A DNA stretch of 64,000 bases from Pseudomonas sp. DG56-2 (GTDB lineage: Bacteria > Pseudomonadota > Gammaproteobacteria > Pseudomonadales > Pseudomonadaceae): NCBI RefSeq assembly GCF_004803755.1, contig NZ_CP032311.1:1132501-1196500 (forward strand). The letters run 5' to 3'. The notes below the pieces were generated by a model. That model saw nothing but the letters and a program-made list of their open reading frames with translations. It made no database searches and had not been told where the DNA came from. This document shows, piece after piece, positions 1 through 8,410 of this stretch; position 1 is the first letter of the stretch; each line of letters begins with the position of its first letter. The translations under genes and the position numbers were made by a program.

Positions 1-611
1 GGGTGAACCAGAATCTTGCCTTGGTCGTTGACCAGGAAGGCATAGCCCATGCCGCCAAAGTTCAGCGAGTTGATGATTTCGGTGAGACCATCAAGTGCCA
101 GGTCGCCGCCGACGACCCCGACGTTGCGCGCGGCAGTGGCCACGACAGAAATAACCATTTTGCCGGTGCTGACATCAATATAGGGTTCAGTGAGGATTGG
201 GCCATTGGCAGCCATGCCGTCTTTGTACCAGGGACGCACACGTGGATCGTAGCCATCCGGCATTTTGGTTTGAGGGCGAATGGTGAAGCCACCGTTGACG
301 TCACCCAGATAGACAGTCAGAAAGCTTGAGACCAGCGCTTGTTGGCCGAGCAAGGTGCCAACATTCTCTGCACCGGGAAACGCAGCAATGTTCTGTGCCA
401 CGTTTTGTACGAGCAAAATACGCCCATCGAACAGGTTCTTAATATTGGTTGAGGTGGTATCGCCCATCTCTGCCAGATAACGTTCCAGATCCTCTCGAAT
501 TGCATTGCGCTGTAGGTAATCGTTGTACAAAGTGAAGAGTGTGAAAGCGATCATGACGATCAAAGAAGCGGCCAGAAGGATCTTGTGGCTGAATCGGAGG
601 TTTTTATTCAT
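1..611 (-). CDS. Methyl-accepting chemotaxis protein, N-terminal part (PctC/McpG type), cut by window edge
   Basis: The first 203 residues of an inner-membrane chemoreceptor are visible; the HAMP and signalling domains lie outside the window. The protein starts MNKNLRFSHKILLAASLIVM, one transmembrane helix at about residues 9-29, followed by a periplasmic dCache sensor. The sensor carries the amino-acid/amine-binding signature: DPRVRPWY near residues 121-128, then a Tyr in TEPYID and an Asp in GDLALD. This arrangement is known from PctA/B/C and McpG receptors, which bind amino acids or GABA; the exact ligand cannot be told from this fragment. The start ATG at 609-611 has only a weak ribosome site. 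The gene is divergent from the HerA-like ATPase. Confidence 0.9.
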   Translation of the reverse strand, partial: MNKNLRFSHKILLAASLIVMIAFTLFTLYNDYLQRNAIREDLERYLAEMGDTTSTNIKNLFDGRILLVQNVAQNIAAFPGAENVGTLLGQQALVSSFLTVYLGDVNGGFTIRPQTKMPDGYDPRVRPWYKDGMAANGPILTEPYIDVSTGKMVISVVATAARNVGVVGGDLALDGLTEIINSLNFGGMGYAFLVNDQGKILVH

Positions 612-779
612 AACGAGTTTGTCCGCTAAGGTTTGTTATCCGGGTCGTTCGCACAAAGAACAGTTTGAAAGCAGTGCAGGTCCCCTTTCCTTGTCGGGCT
701 TATCCTGTCTTTCTGATGGTCTATCGCTAATGAGATATCGGCCGATTCGAGCCAAAGCTTAAATAGAGGGTGAAAAAAC

Positions 780-2258
780 ATGCCTGACTTTTCGCAGTTC
801 ATTCTTGGTGCCGATCCGGCCGGTCAACCGGTAGCTCAAGCTATGCGTCTGGCCAACCGTCACGGCCTGGTTGCCGGCGCTACCGGCACAGGTAAGACGG
901 TGACCTTGCAACATATGGCCGAGGCGTTCAGCGATGCTGGAGTCGCTGTGTTCGCCGCCGACGTCAAAGGTGACCTGTGTGGCTTGGGCGCCATCGGCAA
1001 CCCCCAGGGCAAAGTGGCAGAGCGCATTGCCACAATGCCGTGGCTCGAGTATCGGGCGCAGGCTTACCCCGTCAGCCTCTGGGATATTCATGGGCAGACT
1101 GGCCACCCCTTGCGTACCACCCTCAGTGAGATGGGGCCGTTGTTGCTGGGGAACCTGTTGGAACTGACCGACAGCCAGCAGGCAGCACTTTATGCAGCAT
1201 TCAAGGTGGCTGATCGCGAAGGTCTGCTGCTGCTCGACATCAAGGACCTCAAGGCACTTCTTGCGCACCTCAAGGACAACCCGCAGTTGCTGGGTGATGA
1301 CAGCGCTCTGATGACAACCGGCTCCAGTCAGGCGCTGTTGCGGCGTTTGGCTACCCTGGAGCAACAAGGTGCCGAGGCCTTGTTTGGTGAGCCGGCGTTG
1401 CAATTGGAGGATCTGCTGCGCCCTGATGCCGACGGTCGTGGACGTATTCACCTGCTCGACGCCAGCCGCCTGGTTCACGAGGCGCCGAAGGTCTATGCGA
1501 CATTCTTGTTATGGCTTCTGGCTGAGCTGTTCGAGCAGCTTCCTGAGCGCGGCGATGCCGACAAGCCTTTGCTGGCGCTGTTTTTCGACGAAGCGCACCT
1601 GCTCTTCAATGGCACGCCCAAGGCGTTGCAGGATCGCCTGGAGCAAGTGGTTCGTCTGATTCGCTCCAAAGGTGTGGGGGTGTACTTCGTCACTCAGTCG
1701 CCAAGTGATTTGCCAGACGATGTTCTGGCCCAGTTGGGTTTGCGGGTTCAGCACGGGCTGCGCGCTTTCACTGCCAAGGAGCAGAAGTCCTTGAAAGCCG
1801 TGGCTGAAGGCTTTCGTCCCAACCCTGATATCGACACCTTGAGTGTGTTGACTGAACTTGGGATCGGTGAGGCCTTGGTGGGTACTTTGCAGGAGAAGGG
1901 CACACCGGGCATGGTCCAGCGCGTGTTGATTGCCCCGCCACAATCGCGGATGGGGCCTTTGAGCGACTCTGAGCGCGCTGCACTGATCAAGGCCTCGCCG
2001 TTGGCCGGGCACTATGACAAGCCGGTGGATCGCGAATCAGCCTACGAAATGCTCACGGCTCGCAAAGGTGGTGCCGCGGTGCCCGAACAGGCGCCAGTTG
2101 CCGCCGAGGAGAGTTTTGCCGACAAGGCCGGAGAGTTTTTGCAGAGCGCGGCCGGACAAGCGATCAAGTCGGCGGTGCGCCAGGCAGCCAATCAGTTCGG
2201 GCGCCAGTTGGTGCGAGGCTTGATGGGGTCGTTACTAGGGGGCAGCAAGCGTCGCTAG
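780..2258 (+). CDS. HerA-like ATPase, DUF853 / YjgR family
   Basis: 492-aa cytoplasmic P-loop ATPase of the HerA/FtsK-like helicase group, family DUF853 (E. coli YjgR). The Walker A motif GATGTGKT is at residues 33-40, and a Walker B-like LLALFFDEAHLLF is near residue 265. A sensor-like stretch VYFVTQSPSDLPDDVL follows. The C-terminal 70 residues are Ala/Gln-rich, helical, and end in a basic glycine-rich tail. Length matches the family. Its cellular role is not established; members are thought to move DNA or other polymers. It stands alone, with a bidirectional terminator behind it. Confidence 0.88.
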   Translation: MPDFSQFILGADPAGQPVAQAMRLANRHGLVAGATGTGKTVTLQHMAEAFSDAGVAVFAADVKGDLCGLGAIGNPQGKVAERIATMPWLEYRAQAYPVSLWDIHGQTGHPLRTTLSEMGPLLLGNLLELTDSQQAALYAAFKVADREGLLLLDIKDLKALLAHLKDNPQLLGDDSALMTTGSSQALLRRLATLEQQGAEALFGEPALQLEDLLRPDADGRGRIHLLDASRLVHEAPKVYATFLLWLLAELFEQLPERGDADKPLLALFFDEAHLLFNGTPKALQDRLEQVVRLIRSKGVGVYFVTQSPSDLPDDVLAQLGLRVQHGLRAFTAKEQKSLKAVAEGFRPNPDIDTLSVLTELGIGEALVGTLQEKGTPGMVQRVLIAPPQSRMGPLSDSERAALIKASPLAGHYDKPVDRESAYEMLTARKGGAAVPEQAPVAAEESFADKAGEFLQSAAGQAIKSAVRQAANQFGRQLVRGLMGSLLGGSKRR

Positions 2259-2332
2259 CCTGTGCAACTTGTCGCCCATCTAGGCTGGGGGCATGGTTGA
2301 CTGGCGAGGGAGTTTCGCCGGGTTGCAAATAC

Positions 2333-2359
2333 GAAAAAGGCGCCCAAGGCGCCTTTTTC
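2333..2359. terminator. Bidirectional intrinsic terminator between yjgR-like gene and pitA
   Basis: AAAAAGGCGCC-CAA-GGCGCCTTTTT: a 6-bp GC stem flanked by A5 and T5, so it works as a T-tracted hairpin on both strands. It lies between the convergent 3' ends of the two genes. Confidence 0.9.
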
Positions 2360-2372
2360 AATGCAAGCTCGT

Positions 2373-3845
2373 TCAGACGATGTACTTGGTCGCCAACCAG
2401 AACAGGCCAGCCGACAGGGCCACGGTTGCAGGCAGGGTCAGGACCCAGGCCAGCAGGATGGTCTTGACGGTGCCACCTTGCAGGCCGCTTTTGTTTGCGA
2501 CCATGGTACCGGCTACGCCCGAGGACAAGACATGGGTGGTCGATACCGGCAGGCTGAAAATGTTGGCCATGCCGATGGCGCAGGCAGCGGTGATTTGTGC
2601 CGACATGCCCTGGGCGTAAGTCATGCCCTGCTTGCCGATTTTCTCACCGATGGTCAGTACGACACGCTTCCAGCCAACCATGGTACCCAGGCCCAGGGCC
2701 AGGGCAACCGCGAGGATCACCCAGAACGGGGCGTACTCGGTAGTGGCCGTCAGGTCTTTGCGTAGCTTGTCCAGGTCAGCCTTTTCACGCGCTTGCAGGC
2801 CCGGCAGCTTGCCAACTTTCTTGGCCGTGTCGTCCAGGCAGAGGAGGTAACGACGTACTTCAACGCGTTTTTCCGGCGACAGCGAACGGTACTCGGTTAC
2901 GCCTTTTAGCGAGTCGAGCAGGGCATTGATAGTTGGCTCGGTCTGCTGCGGGTTGCAACTGAACTGCTCCGGCAGATCGCCCGTCTGTGCCTTGCCCAGT
3001 GCCAGGAATTCACCCAGGGTAGCCTGGTTGCGCTGGTAGAACTGGTTAAGGTGCAGGGTAGCGTCGCGAGTACGCTCGATCTGGTAGGTAGTGCTGTTCA
3101 GGTCGAGAACGAACTGGGCTGGCACGATACCGATCAGTACCAGCATGATCAGGCCGATACCTTTCTGACCATCGTTGGAACCGTGCACGAAGCTCACGGC
3201 CATGGCGGAAATCACCAGGACCAGGCGGTTCCAGAAGGGGGGGTGCTTCTTGTCGTCGAGCTTGCGACGTTGTTCTGGCGTCTTGTGCATCTTCGACAGT
3301 GGACGCCACCATTTCAGCCCGAGCAGAACCAGCGCAGCCACGGCGAAACCGGCCAGGGGCGAGAGTACCAGGGACATGCCGATATCGATAGCCTTCTGCC
3401 AGTTGACCCCATCACCCAACGGGATGTCGCTGATCAGGGCGTTGGCCAGGCCAACGCCGAGGATCGAGCCAATCAGGGTGTGGGAGCTGGAAGCCGGAAT
3501 ACCGAAGTACCAGGTGCCCAGGTTCCAGGCAATGGCGGCGGCGAGCAAAGAGAAAACCATGGCCAATCCATGACCGGTGTTAACGTTGATCAGCAGCTCC
3601 ACCGGCAACAGGTGGACGATGGCATAGGCCACCCCGACACCGCCGAGCAGCACACCAAGGAAGTTGAACACCCCAGAAAAGAACACCGCCAGGTGCGGGG
3701 GCATGGCTTTGGTATAAATGACTGTAGCTACCGCGTTAGCGGTGTCATGAAAGCCATTGATGAACTCGAAGGCGAGTACGAAGGTCAAAGCGAGCAGCAA
3801 GCTCACCAGTACCCAAGCATCAAGTCCGCTGAATAAATCGATCAT
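2373..3845 (-). CDS. pitA: Low-affinity inorganic phosphate transporter, PiT family
   Basis: 490-aa inner-membrane phosphate carrier (PHO4/PiT family), which takes up phosphate as a metal-phosphate complex driven by protons. Both family signatures are present: GFHDTANAVATVI near residue 31 and, in the C-terminal half, FSLPVSTTHVLSSGVAGTM. Around ten hydrophobic helices are split by a hydrophilic central region (about residues 245-375), as in E. coli PitA. The gene is monocistronic, with a shared terminator behind it. No pho box was recognised upstream, which fits the constitutive expression known for pitA. Confidence 0.93.
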   Translation of the reverse strand: MIDLFSGLDAWVLVSLLLALTFVLAFEFINGFHDTANAVATVIYTKAMPPHLAVFFSGVFNFLGVLLGGVGVAYAIVHLLPVELLINVNTGHGLAMVFSLLAAAIAWNLGTWYFGIPASSSHTLIGSILGVGLANALISDIPLGDGVNWQKAIDIGMSLVLSPLAGFAVAALVLLGLKWWRPLSKMHKTPEQRRKLDDKKHPPFWNRLVLVISAMAVSFVHGSNDGQKGIGLIMLVLIGIVPAQFVLDLNSTTYQIERTRDATLHLNQFYQRNQATLGEFLALGKAQTGDLPEQFSCNPQQTEPTINALLDSLKGVTEYRSLSPEKRVEVRRYLLCLDDTAKKVGKLPGLQAREKADLDKLRKDLTATTEYAPFWVILAVALALGLGTMVGWKRVVLTIGEKIGKQGMTYAQGMSAQITAACAIGMANIFSLPVSTTHVLSSGVAGTMVANKSGLQGGTVKTILLAWVLTLPATVALSAGLFWLATKYIV

Positions 3846-4181
3846 GAAGGTTTTCTGACCCGGTCATAAGGGGGCGCGATTATGCCAGAAATCCCGGTTA
3901 ATCGATGCACCCGCCGCTGACCGGTCTTGGCCGTTTTGGCGCTTTTCCAGACAACTATGTGGCGGAAAACCCCCGGTAAATGACCGCTAAATTCGGTAAA
4001 AATCGAGAAAATATAAGGGTTTACGTAATATTTTTGCTGGCATTAAAGATTCAAACGGTCGTATGAAATTTGTGAAATTCCATTTCCGCCTTCTGCACAT
4101 GCTGTAATGGTCTGCCTTCAGGGACCGCCGTCAGACACCCGCAATCCGCCTGCTTGAAGCAGGCGGTAAGCGCGACAGCTG
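3846..4181. other. Intergenic region holding the pitA promoter; palindrome at 4146-4166
   Basis: No credible gene. The left part is AT-rich and should hold the leftward pitA promoter. At 4146-4166 there is a perfect palindrome, CCGCCTGCTT-G-AAGCAGGCGG, just downstream of the 66-aa gene on the minus strand. It may act as its transcript end, but there is no T-tract. Confidence 0.6.
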
Positions 4182-4382
4182 CTATGGCTCGTCAGGCTTG
4201 AGCTCTTTTTCGATCTTCTGCAGTTCCTGGGCAAACGCCTGGTCCAGAATACTTGCACGTTTGCGCCAAGGCTTGCGCTCTGGGTCGGGTTGTGCGGCGT
4301 AGGTGGTGACTTCCCCGCCATAAACTTCCTTGTAACGTTGCTCCTGGCGCTCAAGTTCCGCGCGCAGTTCGTCTTTCGTCAC
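4182..4382 (-). CDS. Small conserved-looking hypothetical protein, 66 aa
   Basis: Encodes a highly charged, soluble, mostly helical 66-residue protein: [20 protein letters not shown], then a short [11 protein letters not shown] stretch, ending in EKELKPDEP. No known domain was recognised. The start is GTG, preceded by AGGTAG at a fitting distance. The coding strand shows normal pseudomonad codon use, and a hairpin lies just behind the stop codon, which supports a real gene. Function unknown; the helix pattern suggests a small coiled-coil or partner-binding protein. Confidence 0.65.
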   Translation of the reverse strand: MTKDELRAELERQEQRYKEVYGGEVTTYAAQPDPERKPWRKRASILDQAFAQELQKIEKELKPDEP

Positions 4383-4988
4383 AGTGCTACCTGTTGGTTA
4401 TGAATAAACTCTGGCGTTAACGCATGCGGGGCTTTGTTAAAGCACACCGTGCACACGGCTACGCAGCCAGAGCGTGATTACTGTCGCAGCAACAGTAGTT
4501 GTGAATAGGCAAGTCTATGCATATAGCAGAGTTTTCAAACATGTGGACTTGCATCAAGGCCACACCTGATAGGCCATCAGGTCAGCGCAGAATGGAACCT
4601 GCAACTAGCTGTCGACCCAGGCGTGGAACTTGATTATAGCAAGCAAGTTCTATCGCCGTGTAACTCTGTTGTTTCAGTAGTGACAACAAAGACCGGCATT
4701 TGTTGCGGGTTTGTTAAATAGCTGTGTCATTTCGCTTAAAGGCTTGCTGCCAGCGAAAGTTCTTCAGCGCCTGTTAACAGACTGCCGTCACGACCAGGGG
4801 AAGGAAAAACGGCCTCGCTTCGTGGGCAAGGCCGTGCCTGGGACTTCTACGGTGGGTACCTGACCAGTCTCTCCAAGAAGCCACATGGTGGCGGTAGAAA
4901 GGTATAAGCAATTGAGGGTGGCGGTCAATTGCGATTATCGGTCGATGGTTCGATAATCGCACCACTGACCGTGTTGTCGAGATGAACC
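4383..4988. other. 606-bp region without protein gene, hairpin-rich, containing the pcaR promoter
   Basis: No ORF here looks coding. Small inverted repeats include ACCTGAT-AGGCC-ATCAGGT (4564-4582), ACGGCCT/AGGCCGT (4809-4835) and TTCTAC/GTAGAA (4845-4899). The last two lie in a roughly 110-nt block that could fold as an RNA, but no known RNA family was recognised. The right end holds the PcaR-type operator of pcaR. Confidence 0.5.
4931..4962 (+). promoter_or_regulatory. PcaR operator upstream of pcaR
   Basis: GTTCGATAATCGCAC at 4948-4962 is identical to the 15-bp PcaR site as I recall it from P. putida. A second arm, GCGATTATCG (4931-4940), forms a perfect inverted pair with CGATAATCGC (4951-4960), separated by 10 bp. 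It lies 27 bp before the pcaR start, which suggests autoregulation. Confidence 0.8.
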
Positions 4989-5864
4989 ATGACAGAAGAA
5001 ACCCCGCCCAAAGCGCCTGGATTGAACGATGAGGTACGCAGTTCGTTTGCGTCTCTAGCACCGCCCATCGTTGCCTCGCCGGCAAAGCGCATACAGGCGT
5101 TTACCGGCGATCCGGATTTCATGACCTCGCTGGCCCGTGGGCTGGCGGTGGTTCAGGCGTTCCAGGAGCGCAAGCGTCATTTGACCATCGCGCAGATCAG
5201 CCACCGCACAGAAATTCCACGTGCTGCGGTGCGCCGTTGCCTGCATACCTTGATCAAACTGGGCTACGCCACTACTGATGGACGTACCTATTCACTCCTG
5301 CCCAAAGTCTTGACCCTTGGTCACGCGTATCTGTCCTCCACACCATTGGCGGTGTCGGCCCAGCCGTATCTGGATCGAATGAGTGATCAATTGCACGAGG
5401 CCTGCAACATGGCCACGCTCGAAGGCGACGACATCCTTTATATAGCTCGCTCGGCTACGGTGCAGCGCTTGATTTCAGTGGACCTCTCGGTCGGGGGGCG
5501 TCTGCCGGCCTATTGCACGTCCATGGGCCGCATTCTCTTGGCGGCGCTGGATGACGCAACGCTGCATGAATACCTGGAGCATGCCGACCTGCAGGCCAAG
5601 ACCAGTCGTACCATTCATGATCCGGCGGCGCTGCTTGAGTGTTTGCAGCAGGTCCGTCAGCAGGGCTGGTGTGTGGTTGACCAGGAGTTGGAGCAAGGCC
5701 TGCGTTCGATAGCCGTACCGGTCTACGATGCATCCGGGCAGGTGCTGGCGGCGCTGAACGTCAGTACCCATGCCGGTCGAGTCAGCCGTACCGAACTCGA
5801 GCAGCGCTTCTTGCCGATCATGATCGCCGCCAGTCGCGACTTGAGTACCCAGTTGTTTGCCTGA
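4989..5864 (+). CDS. pcaR: Beta-ketoadipate pathway regulator, IclR family
   Basis: 291-aa IclR-type regulator. The winged helix-turn-helix is at about residues 46-110 (TIAQISHRTEIPRAAVRRCL, then HTLIKLGYATTDGRTYSL). The C-terminal IclR effector domain contains TSMGRILLAALDD and ends GRVSRTELEQRFLPIM. In pseudomonads PcaR activates the pca genes in response to beta-ketoadipate. Length and sequence fit PcaR, and the gene opens the pca cluster. Operators of the same type precede pcaR, pcaK and pcaI. The start at 4989 gives the usual hydrophilic N-terminal extension before the HTH. Confidence 0.95.
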   Translation: MTEETPPKAPGLNDEVRSSFASLAPPIVASPAKRIQAFTGDPDFMTSLARGLAVVQAFQERKRHLTIAQISHRTEIPRAAVRRCLHTLIKLGYATTDGRTYSLLPKVLTLGHAYLSSTPLAVSAQPYLDRMSDQLHEACNMATLEGDDILYIARSATVQRLISVDLSVGGRLPAYCTSMGRILLAALDDATLHEYLEHADLQAKTSRTIHDPAALLECLQQVRQQGWCVVDQELEQGLRSIAVPVYDASGQVLAALNVSTHAGRVSRTELEQRFLPIMIAASRDLSTQLFA

Positions 5865-5878
5865 CACCGCACGTTCCT

Positions 5879-5911
5879 GTTCGATAAACGCACAGTGTTG
5901 CGTTTACCGAA
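5879..5911 (+). promoter_or_regulatory. PcaR-like operator upstream of pcaK
   Basis: GTTCGATAAACGCAC (5879-5893) differs from the pcaR site at one position. An inverted second arm, GTTGCGTTTACCGAA, follows at 5897-5911. It lies about 120 bp before pcaK, so PcaR control of pcaK is likely. Confidence 0.65.
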
Positions 5912-6027
5912 TTGCGTCGCTTTCGGCCTGTTATTAATGTCCTTCGCACACCGATCGGTCTGTCCCGATCGGCTGTGGCGATCACGCGCGCACCCGCACA
6001 TTTGCGCGCTTCTACTGGATAAAAATA

Positions 6028-7374
6028 ATGAACAGTCCACAAGCTGCTGTCGGAAACTGCCTTGATGTGCAGTCTTTCATCAATACACAACCCCTGTCGC
6101 GCTACCAATGGCGCGTGGTGATTCTGTGCTTCCTTATTGTTTTTCTCGATGGTCTGGATACCGCAGCCATGGGCTTTATTGCCCCGGCGCTGTCCCAGGA
6201 TTGGGGTATCGACCGCGCCAGCCTGGGCCCGGTCATGAGCGCGGCGCTGATTGGTATGGTTTTCGGCGCGCTGGGCTCGGGCCCCCTGGCCGACCGCTTT
6301 GGGCGCAAGGGGGTGCTGGTGGGCGCAGTGGTGGTGTTCGGCGCTTTCAGCCTGGCATCGGCCTACAGCACCAATGTCGATCAATTGCTGGTGCTGCGGT
6401 TTCTCACCGGCCTGGGGCTTGGCGCCGGTATGCCCAACGCCACCACACTGCTTTCCGAATACACCCCGGAACGACACAAGTCGCTGTTGGTCACCAGTAT
6501 GTTCTGTGGTTTCAACCTGGGCATGGCCGGCGGTGGATTCATTTCGGCCAAGCTGATTCCGGCATTCGGCTGGCATAGTTTGCTGCTGATCGGTGGCCTT
6601 CTGCCGCTGTTGCTGGCCGTGGTCCTGGTGTTCTGGTTGCCAGAGTCTGCGCGCTTTCTGGTGGTGCGCAACCGTGGTACCGATAAGGTTCGCAAGACCC
6701 TGACGCCGATCGATCCGGCCATTGTCGGCCAGGCATCGAGTTTCAGCGTGCCGGAACAGAACTCGGTGAAAGCTCGCAATGTCCTTGCGGTGATTTTCTC
6801 CGGCACTTATAGCGCCGGCACCTTATTGTTGTGGCTGACGTATTTCATGGGCCTGGTGATTGTCTACCTGCTCACCAGTTGGTTGCCAACGCTAATGCGC
6901 GACAGTGGCGCGAGCATGGAGCAGGCAGCATTTATTGGTGCCTTGTTCCAGTTCGGCGGGGTGCTCAGCGCGGTAGTCGTGGGTTGGGCCATGGACCGCT
7001 TTAACCCGCACAAGGTTATCGGCACTTTCTATCTGCTTGCAGGGGTGTTTGCCTACGCGGTGGGGCAGAGCCTTGGCAACATCACCGTGTTGGCGACGCT
7101 GGTGTTGATCGCCGGTATGTGCGTCAACGGTGCGCAATCGGCAATGCCTTCGCTGGCCGCGCGTTTCTATCCGACCCAAGGCCGCGCCACGGGCGTGTCA
7201 TGGATGCTTGGCATCGGTCGTTTCGGCGCCATTCTCGGTGCCTGGATGGGCGCGACCCTGCTGGGATTGGGCTGGAATTTCGAACAGGTGCTCACCGCGC
7301 TGGTGATCCCGGCGGCACTCGCCACCCTGGCAGTGATTATCAAGGGCATGGTCAGCCACGCTGACGCAACTTGA
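6028..7374 (+). CDS. pcaK: 4-hydroxybenzoate transporter / chemoreceptor, MFS AAHS family
   Basis: 448-aa, 12-TM major facilitator for aromatic acids. It brings 4-hydroxybenzoate into the cell and, in P. putida, also takes part in chemotaxis to it. The family motif with two acidic residues in TM1 is visible (FLDGLDTAAMGF), as is the loop signature GPLADRFGRKGV. A central loop near residue 225 separates the two six-helix halves. It lies between pcaR and pcaI with a PcaR-type operator ahead. The start ATG at 6028 gives the usual N-terminus (MNSPQAAVGNCLDVQSFI), though its ribosome site is poor. Confidence 0.94.
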   Translation: MNSPQAAVGNCLDVQSFINTQPLSRYQWRVVILCFLIVFLDGLDTAAMGFIAPALSQDWGIDRASLGPVMSAALIGMVFGALGSGPLADRFGRKGVLVGAVVVFGAFSLASAYSTNVDQLLVLRFLTGLGLGAGMPNATTLLSEYTPERHKSLLVTSMFCGFNLGMAGGGFISAKLIPAFGWHSLLLIGGLLPLLLAVVLVFWLPESARFLVVRNRGTDKVRKTLTPIDPAIVGQASSFSVPEQNSVKARNVLAVIFSGTYSAGTLLLWLTYFMGLVIVYLLTSWLPTLMRDSGASMEQAAFIGALFQFGGVLSAVVVGWAMDRFNPHKVIGTFYLLAGVFAYAVGQSLGNITVLATLVLIAGMCVNGAQSAMPSLAARFYPTQGRATGVSWMLGIGRFGAILGAWMGATLLGLGWNFEQVLTALVIPAALATLAVIIKGMVSHADAT

Positions 7375-7418
7375 GTGGCGGACTGCTGCTGCGAGATTGT
7401 TTAGCAGGGTAACAATTG

Positions 7419-7450
7419 GTTCGATAATCGAACAGTTAGTCGATTATCGG
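7419..7450 (+). promoter_or_regulatory. PcaR operator upstream of pcaIJF
   Basis: GTTCGATAATCGAAC (7419-7433) is followed by a second arm in the opposite orientation, CGATTATCGG (7441-7450). The layout repeats that of the pcaR operator but with 9 instead of 10 bp between the cores. It lies about 100 bp before pcaI. Confidence 0.8.
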
Positions 7451-7549
7451 ATTGTACCGGCCCCAGCCCCGTCTTAATCTGAAGACCTACCGGCGCCGCG
7501 CCAGGCGCCTTGCACACCGACCTCGACTCAGCATATCCAGGAGTCTGCA

Positions 7550-8410
7550 ATGGCTGAAATTCTCTCGCTCCACGACGCCGTGAAGCAATTCGTCCATGAC
7601 GGTGACAGTGTCGCCCTCGAAGGCTTTACGCATTTGATTCCGACTGCCGCTGGGCATGAAATCATTCGTCAGGGCAAGAAAGATCTGACCCTGGTACGTA
7701 TGACTCCTGACTTGATTTACGATCAACTGATCGGCGCCGGCTGTGCTCGCAAACTGATTTTCTCCTGGGGTGGCAACCCCGGTGTCGGCTCGTTGCACCG
7801 TTTGCGCGATGCCGTCGAAAAGCAATGGCCGCAGGCGATGGAAATCGAAGAGCACAGCCATGCCGACCTGGCCAACGCCTATGTTGCCGGTGCCTCGGGC
7901 CTGCCTTTTGCTGTGTTGCGCGCTTATGCCGGCTCCGATCTGCCCAAGGTCAACCCGCTGATCAAGAGCGTGACCTGCCCGTTTACCGGTGAAGTGCTTG
8001 CCGCCGTTCCTTCGGTTCGCCCGGATGTCACCGTGATTCACGCACAGAAGGCCGACCGCAAAGGCAACGTGCTGCTCTGGGGCATCCTTGGTGTACAGAA
8101 AGAGGCAGCACTGGCGGCCAAGCGTTGCATCGTCACTGTCGAAGAAATTGTCGATGACCTCAAGGCGCCGATGAACGCCTGTGTGCTGCCTACCTGGGCA
8201 CTTTCGGCGGTCTGTCTGGTGCCTGGTGGTGCGCACCCATCCTACGCGCATGGCTATTACGAGCGAGACAATCGTTTCTACCAGGCCTGGGATCCGATTG
8301 CGCGCAATCGCGAGGTCTTCACCGCCTGGATCGACGAATACATTCGCGGCACCGCCGATTTCAATGAATTCAAGGCAAAACTGGCCAGCGCTTCGGAGGC
8401 TGCACAATGA
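7550..8410 (+). CDS. pcaI: 3-oxoadipate CoA-transferase, subunit A
   Basis: 286-aa alpha subunit of the enzyme that moves CoA from succinyl-CoA to 3-oxoadipate. It belongs to the family I CoA transferases, with the glycine-rich N-terminal region (DGDSVALEGFTHLIPTAAGH) typical of the A subunit. AGGAG at 7539-7543 is well placed for the ATG at 7550. The stop overlaps the pcaJ start by 4 bp, pointing to translational coupling of the two subunits. In P. putida KT2440 pcaIJ is, from memory, not inside this cluster, whereas here it sits between pcaK and pcaF. Confidence 0.95.
   Translation: MAEILSLHDAVKQFVHDGDSVALEGFTHLIPTAAGHEIIRQGKKDLTLVRMTPDLIYDQLIGAGCARKLIFSWGGNPGVGSLHRLRDAVEKQWPQAMEIEEHSHADLANAYVAGASGLPFAVLRAYAGSDLPKVNPLIKSVTCPFTGEVLAAVPSVRPDVTVIHAQKADRKGNVLLWGILGVQKEAALAAKRCIVTVEEIVDDLKAPMNACVLPTWALSAVCLVPGGAHPSYAHGYYERDNRFYQAWDPIARNREVFTAWIDEYIRGTADFNEFKAKLASASEAAQ

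Noticed and set aside
5818..6576. 252-codon minus-strand frame between pcaR and pcaK
   Set aside because: Antisense to the end of pcaR, the operator region and the start of pcaK; no recognisable domain.
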